Assembly: GCF_001425785.1 (NCBI RefSeq)
Contig: NZ_LMDI01000041.1
Span: 1-34,651, forward strand
Source of the DNA: Rhizobacter sp. Root1221
GTDB lineage: Bacteria; Pseudomonadota; Gammaproteobacteria; Burkholderiales; Burkholderiaceae_C
Direction: 5' to 3'
Length of the DNA stretch: 34,651 nt
Part shown: positions 26,132-34,553 of the stretch, one piece after another
Layout: each line of letters opens with the position of its first letter
How positions within the stretch are numbered: position 1 is the stretch's first letter
Program-made: the position numbers and the translations under genes
The notes under the pieces: model-generated
The model's input: the letters and a program-made list of their open reading frames with translations, nothing else
Databases searched by the model: none
What the model was told of the DNA's origin: nothing

Positions 26132-26527
26132 TTAGGCGACGTAGCAAAGCACTTCGCCGCCGATACCGGCTTGGCGTGCTTTGCGGTCGGTCATCACGCC
26201 CTTTGGCGTGGTGACGATGGCCACACCCAGACCGTTCATCACGTTCGGAATGTCGTGGCGGCCTTTGTAGATGCGCAGGCCGGGACGGCTCACGCGCTCG
26301 ATGCGCTCGATGACCGGACGGCCAGCGTAGTACTTCAACGCCACTTCGAGTTCGGGCTTGGTGGGCTCACCGCGCACGGCGAAGTTCTCGATGTAACCCT
26401 CGTCCTTCAGGACCTGGGCAATGGCCACCTTCAGCTTCGACGACGGCAGACGCACCGTGGCCTTCTGGACCATTTGTGCGTTGCGGATGCGGGTCAGCAT
26501 ATCGGCGATAGGATCACTCATGCTCAT
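26132..26527 (-). CDS. rpsH: 30S ribosomal protein S8
   Basis: Central-domain 16S rRNA-binding protein; in E. coli S8 represses the spc operon by binding its mRNA near rplX-rplE. The product has 131 residues (E. coli 130): [20 protein letters not shown] at the start, [19 protein letters not shown] in the middle and the C-terminal signature [20 protein letters not shown]. An alternative start two codons later is possible. Confidence 0.97.
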   Translation of the reverse strand: MSMSDPIADMLTRIRNAQMVQKATVRLPSSKLKVAIAQVLKDEGYIENFAVRGEPTKPELEVALKYYAGRPVIERIERVSRPGLRIYKGRHDIPNVMNGLGVAIVTTPKGVMTDRKARQAGIGGEVLCYVA

Positions 26528-26554
26528 ACGGATATCTCCTGATCGTCGTGCCGA

Positions 26555-26860
26555 TTACCAGCTGGCCTTGACAACACCCGGAATGTCGCCCTTGAAGGCG
26601 AGTTCACGGATCTTGTTCCGGGCCAGGCCGAACTTGCGGAACGTGCCGCGCGGACGCCCGGTCAGTTCGCAGCGGTTGCGCTGGCGGGTGGGGTACGCAT
26701 TGCGGGGCAGCTTCTGCAGCTCGAGACGGGCAGCGTAGCGCTCCTCGTCGGTCTTCTTGGCGTCGTTTGCGATGCCCTTGAGTTCCGCGTACTTCTTGGC
26801 GTACTTGGCAACCAGCTGGGCGCGCTTTTCTTCGCGCTGAATGAGGGAAGTTTTAGCCAT
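26555..26860 (-). CDS. rpsN: 30S ribosomal protein S14
   Basis: Small-subunit head protein. The product has 101 residues, the long proteobacterial form without zinc cysteines (a single Cys in [11 protein letters not shown]). ATG 26860 is chosen because [13 protein letters not shown] is the family N-terminus; the open frame extends upstream without similarity and would overlap rplE. It lies 8 bases after rplE. Confidence 0.96.
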   Translation of the reverse strand: MAKTSLIQREEKRAQLVAKYAKKYAELKGIANDAKKTDEERYAARLELQKLPRNAYPTRQRNRCELTGRPRGTFRKFGLARNKIRELAFKGDIPGVVKASW

Positions 26861-26868
26861 GGGCCGCC

Positions 26869-27408
26869 TCAGTTCTTGAACGGGAATTTGAAGGCCGCGA
26901 GCAGTGCCTTGCACTCCTCGTCGTTCTTCGCCGACGTCGTGATGCTGATGTTCAGACCACGCAGCGCATCCACCTTGTCGTACTCGATCTCGGGGAAGAT
27001 GATCTGTTCTTTGACGCCGATGTTGTAGTTGCCACGGCCATCGAACGAGCGACCGGAGATACCACGGAAGTCACGAACGCGCGGCAGGGCGATCGTCACG
27101 AAGCGGTCCAGGAATTCGTACATCTGGACGCCACGCAGCGTGACCATGCAACCGATGGGCACGCCGTCACGAATCTTGAAGCCGGCAATGGCTTTCTTCG
27201 ACTTCGTGACCACGGGCTTCTGGCCGGCGATCTTGGTCAGGTCGCTCACGGCGTGTTCCATGACCTTCTTGTCCGACACCGCCTCGCTCACACCCATGTT
27301 GAGCGTGATCTTGGTCAGGCGCGGCACTTCCATGCTGGACTTGTAGCCGAACTTCGCAGTGAGGTCGGCCACCACTTTGTCGCGGTAGAACTGTTGCAGA
27401 CGAGCCAT
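26869..27408 (-). CDS. rplE: 50S ribosomal protein L5
   Basis: Binds 5S rRNA and contacts P-site tRNA. The product has 179 residues, equal to E. coli L5. It begins [20 protein letters not shown] and contains [34 protein letters not shown] and the C-terminal [19 protein letters not shown]. It is 10 bases after rplX. Confidence 0.97.
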   Translation of the reverse strand: MARLQQFYRDKVVADLTAKFGYKSSMEVPRLTKITLNMGVSEAVSDKKVMEHAVSDLTKIAGQKPVVTKSKKAIAGFKIRDGVPIGCMVTLRGVQMYEFLDRFVTIALPRVRDFRGISGRSFDGRGNYNIGVKEQIIFPEIEYDKVDALRGLNISITTSAKNDEECKALLAAFKFPFKN

Positions 27409-27418
27409 GACGGACCTC

Positions 27419-27763
27419 TTATGCCTTGATTTCTTCGCCGCTCGACTTGAAGACGCGAACCGCCTTCTCTTTCGTCTTGCGGGACTGCTGGTCAGCGTCG
27501 CTCAGCAACTTGAAACCGACGCGGTCGGCTTTGCCGGTGGCCGGGTTGTAGATGGCGACGTTGGACTGGTGAATCGACAAGGTCTTGTCGACGACGCCAC
27601 CGGTCGTACCCTTCATGGGGTTCGGCTTGACGTGCTTCTTCACCACGTTCACGCCCTCGACGACGATGCGATCTTCGTCGACGCGTTGCACGACTGCGCC
27701 ACGCTTGCCTTTGTCGCGACCTGTCAACACGATGACTTGGTCGCCTTTGCGAATCTTGTTCAT
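27419..27763 (-). CDS. rplX: 50S ribosomal protein L24
   Basis: Assembly-initiating large-subunit protein near the tunnel exit. The product has 114 residues (E. coli 104). The KOW motif is at the N-terminus: [20 protein letters not shown], followed by [18 protein letters not shown]. The extra length is a charged C-terminal tail ([17 protein letters not shown]). It lies 46 bases after rplN. Confidence 0.96.
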   Translation of the reverse strand: MNKIRKGDQVIVLTGRDKGKRGAVVQRVDEDRIVVEGVNVVKKHVKPNPMKGTTGGVVDKTLSIHQSNVAIYNPATGKADRVGFKLLSDADQQSRKTKEKAVRVFKSSGEEIKA

Positions 27764-27809
27764 AAGCTGTCCTTCAACCGGCTCGATGCTGACCTGTAGG
27801 CCCGGCGAA

Positions 27810-28178
27810 TTAGAGAACCTCGGGGGCCAGCGACACGATCTTCATGAAGCGCTCGGTACGCAGTTCACGCGTGACCGGGCCGAAGATGCGGGTGCCGATG
27901 GGCTCGAGCTTGGCGTTGAGGAGAACGGCGGCATTGCCGTCGAACTTCACCAGCGAGCCATCCTGGCGGCGAACGCCCTTGGCGGTACGCACAACCACTG
28001 CGCTGTAGATTTCGCCCTTCTTGACGCGGCCACGCGGCGCAGCTTCTTTGATGCTGACCTTGATGACGTCGCCAATACCGGCGTAACGACGCTTGGAACC
28101 GCCGAGCACCTTGATGCACATGACGGACTTCGCACCAGTGTTGTCCGCGACATCAAGCCGCGATTGCATTTGAATCAT
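27810..28178 (-). CDS. rplN: 50S ribosomal protein L14
   Basis: Large-subunit protein at the 30S interface. The product has 122 residues (E. coli 123), starting [19 protein letters not shown], chosen at 28178 because this is the invariant family start. Other motifs are [20 protein letters not shown] and [11 protein letters not shown]. It is the first gene of the spc group. Here it is separated from rpsQ by a peroxiredoxin gene and has its own promoter about 180 bases upstream. Confidence 0.97.
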   Translation of the reverse strand: MIQMQSRLDVADNTGAKSVMCIKVLGGSKRRYAGIGDVIKVSIKEAAPRGRVKKGEIYSAVVVRTAKGVRRQDGSLVKFDGNAAVLLNAKLEPIGTRIFGPVTRELRTERFMKIVSLAPEVL

Positions 28179-28204
28179 GTTCAGTCCCCAACTTGGCCAC
28201 AAAC

Positions 28205-28227
28205 GCTTTCATGACCATCATGAAAGC
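28205..28227 (-). promoter_or_regulatory. Hairpin in the rplN leader
   Basis: GCTTTCATG (28205-28213) and CATGAAAGC (28219-28227) form a perfect 9-base stem with a 5-base loop in the untranslated leader, about 26 bases before the rplN start. It could be a site for feedback control or stability; no known ligand is implied. Confidence 0.45.
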
Positions 28228-28364
28228 CGCTGCGATCAGTCTTGGGCCCGTCAGATCACCTCGAGGAGGATCACTGTTTGGGCGGAGCCGACGCCGACAT
28301 GCACCGTGCGTGGGGCAAGTACAGCAGCCCAACTGATGCAGCCGGAAATTCGGCGAAGCTTTGG

Positions 28365-28393
28365 ATTGTGCACCGGCGCGATAGAGATGTCAA
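28365..28393 (-). promoter_or_regulatory. Promoter of the spc operon (rplN onward)
   Basis: On minus, TTGACA (28388-28393, perfect -35), a 17-base spacer and CACAAT (28365-28370, four of six) make a sigma70 promoter. The predicted start is near 28358, giving a leader of about 180 bases before rplN. It lies between the peroxiredoxin gene and rplN. Confidence 0.72.
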
Positions 28394-28416
28394 CACTCTT
28401 TCGCATCCGATGTGAG

Positions 28417-28440
28417 GGCAGGCGCCAAGGGGCGCCCGCC
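28417..28440 (-). terminator. Hairpin after the peroxiredoxin gene
   Basis: GGCGGGCGCC and GGCGCCTGCC form a 10-base stem with one G-U pair and a four-base loop, 6 bases after the peroxiredoxin stop. There is no T-run, so it is a weak terminator or a 3'-end stabiliser. The spc promoter follows 24 bases later. Confidence 0.5.
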
Positions 28441-28446
28441 GCCAGG

Positions 28447-28962
28447 TCACGCCCTGAGGGCGCGGGCCTGCTTGAGGATCGTGTCGGCGTCGCTCACCTC
28501 GAACTTGCCCGGGGCCTCGATGTTGAGCGTCTTCACCACGCCGTCGACCACCAGCGCCGAGTAGCGTTGCGAACGCACGCCCATGCCGCGGGCGGTCAGG
28601 TCGAGCGTCAGGCCGGTGGCCTTCGTGAAGTCGGCGCTGCCGTCGGCCATCATGCGCACGGCGCCCGCGGCCTTCTGCTCGCGCCCCCAGGCGCCCATCA
28701 CGAAGGCGTCGTTGACCGAGACGCACCACACCTCATCGACACCGGCGGCCTTCAATTCGGCGGCGCGCTGGATGTAGCCCGGCACGTGCTGGGCAGAACA
28801 GGTGGGGGTGAATGCGCCGGGCAGCGCAAACAAGGCCACGGTCTTGCCGGCAGCGGTCTTTTCAATGTCGAAACTGTTGGGGCCAAGCGAGCAACCATCG
28901 CCCTCGACCTCGATGAACTCCTGCAGCGCGCCCGCGGGCAGCTTGTCTCCGACTTTCAGCAT
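28447..28962 (-). CDS. Peroxiredoxin (Prx5-type) between the S10 and spc operons
   Basis: Cytosolic thiol peroxidase that reduces hydrogen peroxide and organic peroxides. The product has 171 residues, the normal Prx5 length. The active site PGAFTPTC gives peroxidatic Cys55 with Thr52; the conserved Arg is in GMGVRSQRYS near 127-134. Further cysteines are Cys24 and Cys80, so a resolving Cys is possible but not certain. No glutaredoxin domain is fused. ATG 28962 is preceded by GAGGAG at a good distance. It lies inside the ribosomal cluster between rpsQ and rplN, behind an intrinsic terminator, with no clear promoter of its own. Confidence 0.95.
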   Translation of the reverse strand: MLKVGDKLPAGALQEFIEVEGDGCSLGPNSFDIEKTAAGKTVALFALPGAFTPTCSAQHVPGYIQRAAELKAAGVDEVWCVSVNDAFVMGAWGREQKAAGAVRMMADGSADFTKATGLTLDLTARGMGVRSQRYSALVVDGVVKTLNIEAPGKFEVSDADTILKQARALRA

Positions 28963-28985
28963 GATGATCTCCTCGATCCAGAATG

Positions 28986-29024
28986 AAAAACGGCCGGACA
29001 CCGATTGCTCGGCGTTCCGACCGT
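28986..29024 (-). terminator. Intrinsic terminator at the end of the S10 operon
   Basis: On minus, ACGGTCGGA (29016-29024) pairs with TCCGGCCGT (28990-28998), with an inner CCGA/TCGG stem, and is followed directly by a run of T (28986-28990). It starts 58 bases after the rpsQ stop and ends about 24 bases before the peroxiredoxin ATG. Confidence 0.78.
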
Positions 29025-29082
29025 GATGATGCCGCTTGCCGCGGAAGTCCCCTCGAAGAGGTTTCCCGCAGCGCGGCGCCGA

Positions 29083-29358
29083 TCAGACCTCGCGGGCCTT
29101 CTCGACCAGACGGGTGACCGTCCAGGCCTTCGTCTTCGAGATCGGACGGCATTCCGAGATCTCGACGACGTCGCCCATCTTGTACTCGCCCTTTTCGTCG
29201 TGGGCGTGGTACTTGCTGGTCTTGGCAACGATCTTGCCATACAGCTCGTGCTTCGTGCGACGCTCGATCAAGACCGTGATGGTCTTGCTGCGCTTGTCGC
29301 TGACCACGCGACCGATCAGGGTGCGCGTGTTCTTTTCAGTGGCTTGCGTGGCGTTCAT
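29083..29358 (-). CDS. rpsQ: 30S ribosomal protein S17
   Basis: Small-subunit OB-fold protein needed early in 30S assembly. The product has 91 residues (E. coli 84). It has the typical [20 protein letters not shown] segment and [19 protein letters not shown]. The ATG overlaps the rpmC stop (ATGA). It is the last ribosomal gene of the S10 group. Confidence 0.97.
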   Translation of the reverse strand: MNATQATEKNTRTLIGRVVSDKRSKTITVLIERRTKHELYGKIVAKTSKYHAHDEKGEYKMGDVVEISECRPISKTKAWTVTRLVEKAREV

Positions 29359-29555
29359 TTCGCGGCCTCCTTCTTCTTCTGGGCCAGGATGGTCTTGGCG
29401 CGCGCGATGTCACGACGGGTGTTGCCCAGCGTCGTGTGGTTGGTCAGCTGTTGCGTGGCCTTCTGCATGCGCAGGCCGAAGTGGGCCTTCAGGAGGTCAG
29501 CGACTTCCTTTTCGAGGCCAGCGACGTCCTTGGCGCGGAGTTCAGATGCTTTCAT
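29355..29555 (-). CDS. rpmC: 50S ribosomal protein L29
   Basis: Two-helix protein at the tunnel exit, a contact site for signal recognition particle and trigger factor. The product has 66 residues (E. coli 63): [20 protein letters not shown], then [14 protein letters not shown] and [14 protein letters not shown]. It is translationally coupled to rpsQ by a 4-base overlap and follows rplP by 18 bases. Confidence 0.96.
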   Translation of the reverse strand: MKASELRAKDVAGLEKEVADLLKAHFGLRMQKATQQLTNHTTLGNTRRDIARAKTILAQKKKEAAK

Positions 29556-29573
29556 GTCGTTCTCCGTGTGGGC

Positions 29574-29990
29574 TCAAGCGCCCACTTGGCGGGACACGAA
29601 GACCGTGCTCAGCGGCAGCTTGGCCGAAGCCAGCTTGAACGCCTCACGAGCCAACTCTTCAGGCACGCCGTTGATTTCGTAGAGCACCTTGCCGGGCTGA
29701 ATTTCAGCGACGTAGTACTCCGGGTTGCCCTTGCCGTTACCCATCCGGACTTCGGCGGGTTTCTGCGAGATGGGCTTGTCCGGGAAGATGCGGATCCAGA
29801 TGCGGCCGCCGCGCTTCACGTGACGCGAAATCGCGCGACGAGCTGCTTCGATCTGGCGGGCCGTGATGCGGCCGCGCTCGGTGGCCTTCAGGCCGAAGTC
29901 GCCGAACGAAACGGCAGCGCCACGGGTGGCGACGCCGGTGTTACGACCCTTCTGTTCCTTGCGGTATTTTCTGCGTGCGGGTTGCAGCAT
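29574..29990 (-). CDS. rplP: 50S ribosomal protein L16
   Basis: Large-subunit protein near the A site and peptidyl transferase centre. The product has 138 residues (E. coli 136). It starts [20 protein letters not shown] and contains [20 protein letters not shown] and [18 protein letters not shown]. It starts 2 bases after the rpsC stop. Confidence 0.97.
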   Translation of the reverse strand: MLQPARRKYRKEQKGRNTGVATRGAAVSFGDFGLKATERGRITARQIEAARRAISRHVKRGGRIWIRIFPDKPISQKPAEVRMGNGKGNPEYYVAEIQPGKVLYEINGVPEELAREAFKLASAKLPLSTVFVSRQVGA

Positions 29991-29992
29991 GC

Positions 29993-30868
29993 TTATTCTC
30001 CTTTGCCTTCGCCGCCAGGCGCAGCGTCAGGGCCCGGGGCCTTGCGCACGCGCTTCACGGCGGCGGTCTTCGCGTCGCCAGCGGCAGCTGCGGGGGCTGC
30101 GCCATCACGGGGACCACGGTCGCCACCAGGACGGCCACGGCCACCCGGAGCGCCCGGACGGTCGCCAGGACGCGCGTTGCGGCGCGGGCGGCGATCTTCC
30201 TCGGCACCCGGAGGCGTCACGATGCCAGGCGCTTCGCCGTTGGCAAGGCGGTCACCGCGGTAGACCCAGCACTTCACACCGATGATGCCGTACGTCGTCT
30301 TGGCTTCGGAGAAGCCGTAGTCGATGTCAGCCTTCAGGGTGTGGAGGGGCACGCGGCCTTCGCGGTACCACTCGCAACGTGCGATTTCGATGCCGTTCAG
30401 GCGGCCCGACGACATCAGTTTGATGCCTTGGGCGCCCAGGCGCATCGCGTTCTGCATGGCGCGCTTCATCGCGCGGCGGAACATGATGCGCTTTTCCAGC
30501 TGCTGCGTGATGCTGTCGGCGATCAGCTGTGCATCGACTTCAGGCTTGCGCACTTCTTCGATGTTGACAGCCACCGGCACGCCAAGGCGGCGGGTCAGTT
30601 CGGCCTTCAGGTTTTCGATGTCCTCGCCCTTCTTGCCGATCACGACGCCCGGACGTGCCGAGAAAATCGTGATGCGGGCGTTCTTGGCGGGGCGCTCGAT
30701 CAGGATGCGCGACACGGCCGCGCTCTTGAGCTTGGCCTTCAGGTACTCGCGCACCTTCAGGTCTTCGGCCAGCATGGTGGCGAAGTTGGCGTTCGACGCA
30801 TACCAGCGCGACGCCCAATTGCGCGTCACCGGCAGGCGGAACCCGGTTGGGTGAATCTTTTGTCCCAT
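29993..30868 (-). CDS. rpsC: 30S ribosomal protein S3 with long C-terminal tail
   Basis: Small-subunit head protein at the mRNA entry tunnel. The product has 291 residues against 233 in E. coli. The conserved part is normal: [20 protein letters not shown], the KH domain around 40-107 with [17 protein letters not shown], and [20 protein letters not shown]. From about residue 209 a tail of some 80 residues is rich in Arg, Gly, Pro and Ala ([29 protein letters not shown]) and should be disordered and RNA-binding. Long S3 tails occur in other Burkholderiales; the role is unknown. Confidence 0.97.
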   Translation of the reverse strand: MGQKIHPTGFRLPVTRNWASRWYASNANFATMLAEDLKVREYLKAKLKSAAVSRILIERPAKNARITIFSARPGVVIGKKGEDIENLKAELTRRLGVPVAVNIEEVRKPEVDAQLIADSITQQLEKRIMFRRAMKRAMQNAMRLGAQGIKLMSSGRLNGIEIARCEWYREGRVPLHTLKADIDYGFSEAKTTYGIIGVKCWVYRGDRLANGEAPGIVTPPGAEEDRRPRRNARPGDRPGAPGGRGRPGGDRGPRDGAAPAAAAGDAKTAAVKRVRKAPGPDAAPGGEGKGE

Positions 30869-30880
30869 GGTCTGTGCGCC

Positions 30881-31210
30881 TCAGTTGCCGACGGTGATGT
30901 AGATGTGGGCGGTGGGCTTGCTGATGCGGTTGCCGCGGCCTTTGGCACGGGCAGAGAAACGCTTCAGCGTGGCACCTTGTTCCACAAAGATCGTCTTGAT
31001 CTTGAGCTCATCGATGTCGGCGCCGTCGTTGTGCTCGGCGTTGGCGATCGCGGACTCCAAGGCCTTCTTGATGATGCCGGCAGCCTTCTTGGGGGTGAAC
31101 GTCAGGATGTTGAGCGCCTGGTCCACCTTCTTGCCGCGGACGAGGTCAGCCACCAGCCGACCCTTGTCGGCAGAGAGGCGGACGCCGCGAACGATTGAAC
31201 GGGTTTCCAT
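30881..31210 (-). CDS. rplV: 50S ribosomal protein L22
   Basis: Lines the peptide exit tunnel with a long beta hairpin. The product has 109 residues (E. coli 110): [20 protein letters not shown], the [20 protein letters not shown] helix region, and [19 protein letters not shown]. Two ATG codons lie six bases apart; I choose 31210 because AAGGA sits at the right distance from it but directly touches the first ATG (31216). Confidence 0.96.
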   Translation of the reverse strand: METRSIVRGVRLSADKGRLVADLVRGKKVDQALNILTFTPKKAAGIIKKALESAIANAEHNDGADIDELKIKTIFVEQGATLKRFSARAKGRGNRISKPTAHIYITVGN

Positions 31211-31219
31211 CGTCATTCC

Positions 31220-31495
31220 TTATTTCTTGGCCTTCTTGTCGGCCGGGTGCCCCTTGAACGTGCGGGTCAGCGCAAATTCACCGAGCTTGTGGCCGACCAT
31301 CTGGTCGGTGATGTACACGGGGACGTGTTGCTTGCCGTTGTGCACGGCAATCGTCACACCGATGAAATCGGGAAGGATGGTCGACCGGCGCGACCAGGTC
31401 TTGATCGGCTTCTTGTCCTTGATCGCAACTGCCTTCTCGACCTTGGCCTGAAGGTGGTGGTCGACGAACGGACCTTTTTTGAGCGAACGGGTCAT
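31220..31495 (-). CDS. rpsS: 30S ribosomal protein S19
   Basis: Small-subunit head protein that pairs with S13. The product has 91 residues (E. coli 92): [40 protein letters not shown] and [15 protein letters not shown], all strongly conserved. It lies 12 bases after rplB and 9 before rplV. Confidence 0.97.
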   Translation of the reverse strand: MTRSLKKGPFVDHHLQAKVEKAVAIKDKKPIKTWSRRSTILPDFIGVTIAVHNGKQHVPVYITDQMVGHKLGEFALTRTFKGHPADKKAKK

Positions 31496-31507
31496 TGTGG
31501 CGGCCCC

Positions 31508-32332
31508 TTACTTCTTGCGACGCGAAACGATGAACGTCTGCGTGCGCTTGTTGTTGCGAGTGCGGTAGCCCTTGGTCAAGGTGTTCCACGGCGACACAGG
31601 CGCTTGGCCTTCACCGGTACGACCTTCACCACCACCGTGCGGGTGGTCCACCGGGTTCATGGCAACGCCACGGACCGTCGGACGGATGCCCTTCCAGCGG
31701 ATGGCACCGGCCTTGCCGTATTGGCGCAGGCTGTGCTCTTCGTTCGACACTTCACCGATGGTGGCGCGGCAGTCGATGTGGATCTTGCGGACCTCACCCG
31801 AGCGCAGGCGAACCTGGGCGTACGTGCCTTCGCGGGCCAGCAGCGTGGTCGACGTGCCCGCCGAACGCGCGATCTGGGCACCCTTGCCAGGCAGCAGCTC
31901 GATGCAGTGGATGATCGAACCCACCGGAATGTTGCGGATCGGCAGCGTGTTGCCAGCCTTGATCGGCGCTTCGGCGCCGCTCAGGACGGTGGAACCCACT
32001 TCAAGACCGCGCGGGGCGATGATGTAGCGGCGCTCGCCGTCGGCGTAGCACACCAGCGCGATGTGAGCCGTGCGGTTCGGGTCGTACTCGATGCGTTCGA
32101 CCTTCGCGGGGATGCCATCCTTGTTGCGCACGAAGTCGACGACACGGTAGTGGTGCTTGTGACCACCGCCCTTGTGACGGATCGTGATGTGACCGTTGTT
32201 GTTACGGCCAGCGTGCTGGAATTGCGGCTCCAGCAGCGACGCTTCAGGCTTGCCCTTGTGGAGGTGCTTGTGCACCACCTTCACCACGGCACGGCGGCCG
32301 GGCGACGTCGGTTTGACTTTGATGACGGCCAT
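31508..32332 (-). CDS. rplB: 50S ribosomal protein L2
   Basis: Core large-subunit protein required for subunit association and peptidyl transferase assembly. The product has 274 residues (E. coli 273). It contains [40 protein letters not shown] and the C-terminal signature [20 protein letters not shown]. Its ATG overlaps the rplW stop in TAATG. Confidence 0.98.
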   Translation of the reverse strand: MAVIKVKPTSPGRRAVVKVVHKHLHKGKPEASLLEPQFQHAGRNNNGHITIRHKGGGHKHHYRVVDFVRNKDGIPAKVERIEYDPNRTAHIALVCYADGERRYIIAPRGLEVGSTVLSGAEAPIKAGNTLPIRNIPVGSIIHCIELLPGKGAQIARSAGTSTTLLAREGTYAQVRLRSGEVRKIHIDCRATIGEVSNEEHSLRQYGKAGAIRWKGIRPTVRGVAMNPVDHPHGGGEGRTGEGQAPVSPWNTLTKGYRTRNNKRTQTFIVSRRKK

Positions 32333-32646
32333 TACGCGGCCTCCCCGGAGAAGTTGAGCTCCTGGCCAGCCTTCAGCGACACGTACGCCTTCTTGACGTG
32401 GTCGCGGCGGCCGATGGAACGGCCGAAGCGCTTGACCTTGCCCTTTTGCACGACGGTCTGAACGGACTCGACTTCGACCTTGAACAGCAGTTCAACGGCG
32501 GCCTTGATTTCAGGCTTGGTCGCGTCGCGCAGGACCTTGAACAACACCTGGTTGTTCTTCTCGGCAACGGAAGTGGCTTTTTCGGAAACGATCGGTGCCA
32601 CCAGCACCTGGGCCAGACGGCCCTCATCATGCTTCACGGTGCTCAT
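32332..32646 (-). CDS. rplW: 50S ribosomal protein L23
   Basis: Tunnel-exit protein, docking site for trigger factor and signal recognition particle. The product has 104 residues (E. coli 100): [40 protein letters not shown] and [20 protein letters not shown]. It overlaps rplD by 4 bases and rplB by 1 base, showing tight translational coupling. Confidence 0.97.
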   Translation of the reverse strand: MSTVKHDEGRLAQVLVAPIVSEKATSVAEKNNQVLFKVLRDATKPEIKAAVELLFKVEVESVQTVVQKGKVKRFGRSIGRRDHVKKAYVSLKAGQELNFSGEAA

Positions 32647-33263
32647 CCCAGCATCTCCTTGAGTTGCTCGATCGCACCCTTGGTCACCAGCACCTTCTTG
32701 TAGTGCACGAGCGACAGCGGATCGGCGTAACGCGGCTCGACCAACAGCACGTTGGCGAGGTTGCGCGAAGCCAGCAGCAGGTTGTCGTCGAGCTGGTCGG
32801 CGATCACCAGCACCGAGTCGAGGCCCATGGCCTTGAGCTTGGCGGCCAGCAGCTTGGTCTTCGGCGCGTCGATGGTCAGCGAGTCAACCACGGCCAGACG
32901 GCCTTCGCGGGCCAGCTGCGAGAAGATCGCGGCCATGCCGGCGCGATACATCTTCTTGTTGACCTTCTGCGAGAAGTTTTCGTCGGGCATGTTCGGGAAA
33001 ATCCGACCACCCCCACGCCACAGCGGCGACGACGTCATACCGGCGCGGGCGCGGCCCGTGCCTTTTTGGCGCCACGGCTTTTTCGTGCTGTGCTTGACTT
33101 GTTCGCGGTCCTTCTGGGCGCGCGTGCCTTGGCGAGCATTCGCCTGGTACGCAACGACGACCTGGTGGACCAGCGCTTCGTTGTAGTCACGGCCGAACAC
33201 GGTGTCCGGCGCATCGACCTTCGACGAAGCCTGACCTTGTTCGTTCAGGAGCTCGAGCTGCAT
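32643..33263 (-). CDS. rplD: 50S ribosomal protein L4
   Basis: Large-subunit protein lining the exit tunnel; in E. coli L4 also represses its own S10 operon through the mRNA leader. The product has 206 residues (E. coli 201): [20 protein letters not shown], the tunnel loop [15 protein letters not shown], and RRPLWRGGG-like [10 protein letters not shown]. The start overlaps the rplC stop in TGATG. Confidence 0.97.
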   Translation of the reverse strand: MQLELLNEQGQASSKVDAPDTVFGRDYNEALVHQVVVAYQANARQGTRAQKDREQVKHSTKKPWRQKGTGRARAGMTSSPLWRGGGRIFPNMPDENFSQKVNKKMYRAGMAAIFSQLAREGRLAVVDSLTIDAPKTKLLAAKLKAMGLDSVLVIADQLDDNLLLASRNLANVLLVEPRYADPLSLVHYKKVLVTKGAIEQLKEMLG

Positions 33264-33937
33264 CAGTTGGCTCCTTCTTTCTTGGCCTTGGCCTTGACCG
33301 CGGGGCTGACGACGACGTGGCCGTTCTTGGCACCCGGCACGGCGCCGCGCACCAGCAGCAGCTGGCGGGCTTCGTCGATGCGAACGATGTCGAGGTTCTG
33401 GATGGTCTTGGTCACGTCACCGCGCTGGCCAGACATCTTCTTGCCCGGGAACACGCGACCCGGATCCTGGGCCATCGAGATGGAGCCCGGCACGTTGTGC
33501 GAACGGCTGTTGCCGTGCGACGCGCGCTGCGAGCCGAAGTTGTGACGCTTGATCGTGCCGGTGAAGCCCTTGCCGATCGAGGTGCCTTGCACGTCGACGA
33601 GCTGGCCCACGGCGAACGTGGTCACGGGGATCTGTGCGCCCGGCTTGAAGCCGGCAGCGACGTCAGCCGCAACACGGAATTCCTTCAGGACTTCGCCAGC
33701 TTCGACACCTGCCTTGGCGAGGTGGCCGGCTTCCGGCTTGCTGACGCGGGATGCCTTGCGGGCACCGAACGCCACCTGGACGGCAGCGTAGCCGTCGGTC
33801 TCTGCGGTTTTAACCTGGGTCACGCGGTTGTTGGACACGTCGAGCACAGTCACAGGCACGGCGTCGCCGTCGTCCGTGAAGATGCGCATCATGCCCACCT
33901 TGCGGCCCAGCAATCCGAGACGATTGCTAAGACTCAT
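33263..33937 (-). CDS. rplC: 50S ribosomal protein L3
   Basis: One of the first proteins to bind 23S rRNA. The product has 224 residues (E. coli 209). It starts [20 protein letters not shown] and carries the signature [20 protein letters not shown] and [21 protein letters not shown] basic C-terminal tail ([11 protein letters not shown]) is present. It begins 199 bases after rpsJ, behind a promoter-like element and a hairpin. Confidence 0.97.
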   Translation of the reverse strand: MSLSNRLGLLGRKVGMMRIFTDDGDAVPVTVLDVSNNRVTQVKTAETDGYAAVQVAFGARKASRVSKPEAGHLAKAGVEAGEVLKEFRVAADVAAGFKPGAQIPVTTFAVGQLVDVQGTSIGKGFTGTIKRHNFGSQRASHGNSRSHNVPGSISMAQDPGRVFPGKKMSGQRGDVTKTIQNLDIVRIDEARQLLLVRGAVPGAKNGHVVVSPAVKAKAKKEGAN

Positions 33938-34037
33938 GGTTTTTCTCCAGCCCCTTGCGGAGCCTTTGTTTCACATACCCGACATCGATTGGTCGGGCTG
34001 ACTTGATGGCGTGACCCTTGCGGATCCGCCAAATGGA

Positions 34038-34075
34038 TTTCGCAACCCACGAGTTTTCACCCGTGGATTGCGGAA
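34038..34075 (-). promoter_or_regulatory. Hairpin in the leader upstream of rplC
   Basis: A 14-pair stem with one mismatch and one G-U pair (TTTCGCAA and CCACG arms with CGTGG and TTGCGGAA, 10-base loop) lies about 100 bases before the rplC start. It would form at the very 5' end of a transcript from the promoter just upstream. It resembles in position, not provably in structure, the leader hairpins used for S10 autoregulation. Confidence 0.45.
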
Positions 34076-34083
34076 AGCCTGCG

Positions 34084-34111
34084 AGTGTAGCAGATGGCGC
34101 GCGCATTGCAA
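34084..34111 (-). promoter_or_regulatory. Possible promoter for rplC onward
   Basis: On minus, TTGCAA (34106-34111), a 16-base spacer and TACACT (34084-34089) match sigma70 elements in four of six positions each. The predicted start near 34077 leaves a leader of about 140 bases. It lies in the unusually long rpsJ-rplC gap. Confidence 0.42.
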
Positions 34112-34136
34112 CGCACGCCCCCTGCGGGCACCTGCC

Positions 34137-34448
34137 TTACTGCAGCTTGATCTCGACGTCGACGCCGGCCGGCAGGTCGAGCTTCATCAGCGCGTCCACG
34201 GTCTTGTCGGTGGGGTCGACGATGTCCATCAGGCGCTGATGGGTACGGATCTCGAACTGGTCGCGCGACGTCTTGTTGACGTGCGGCGAGCGCAGGATGT
34301 CGAAACGCTGCATGCGCGTGGGCAGCGGCACGGGACCGCGGACGATGGCGCCGGTGCGCTTGGCGGTTTCGACGATTTCGAGGGCCGATTGGTCGATCAG
34401 CTTGTAGTCGAATGCCTTCAGGCGGATGCGGATCTTTTGCTTTTGCAT
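34137..34448 (-). CDS. rpsJ: 30S ribosomal protein S10
   Basis: Small-subunit head protein that also serves as NusE in transcription antitermination. The product has 103 residues, same as E. coli. It has [20 protein letters not shown], the [20 protein letters not shown] loop and the C-terminal [12 protein letters not shown]. It lies 105 bases downstream of tuf and 199 bases upstream of rplC. Confidence 0.97.
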   Translation of the reverse strand: MQKQKIRIRLKAFDYKLIDQSALEIVETAKRTGAIVRGPVPLPTRMQRFDILRSPHVNKTSRDQFEIRTHQRLMDIVDPTDKTVDALMKLDLPAGVDVEIKLQ

Positions 34449-34469
34449 GATGTTTCCTTAAAGAGCGAT

Positions 34470-34494
34470 GCGGTTCGCCAGCAAGGCGAACCGC
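34470..34494 (-). terminator. Hairpin between tuf and rpsJ
   Basis: GCGGTTCGCC (34470-34479) pairs perfectly with GGCGAACCGC (34485-34494). A second GC-rich stem, GCCGGC twice (34511-34516 and 34526-34531), lies closer to the tuf stop. Neither has a strong T-run on minus (ATCGCTCTTT follows the first). They may attenuate transcription from tuf into rpsJ. Confidence 0.4.
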
Positions 34495-34553
34495 CATGAG
34501 AAGACCGGAGCCGGCAGCAGCGCCGCCGGCAGGGCCCCATCACACAAAGTCGA

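Noticed and set aside
31211-31216. First of two ATG codons as the rplV start
   Set aside because: The AAGGA Shine-Dalgarno touches this ATG directly, leaving no spacing; the second ATG six bases later has correct spacing and matches the family start MET.
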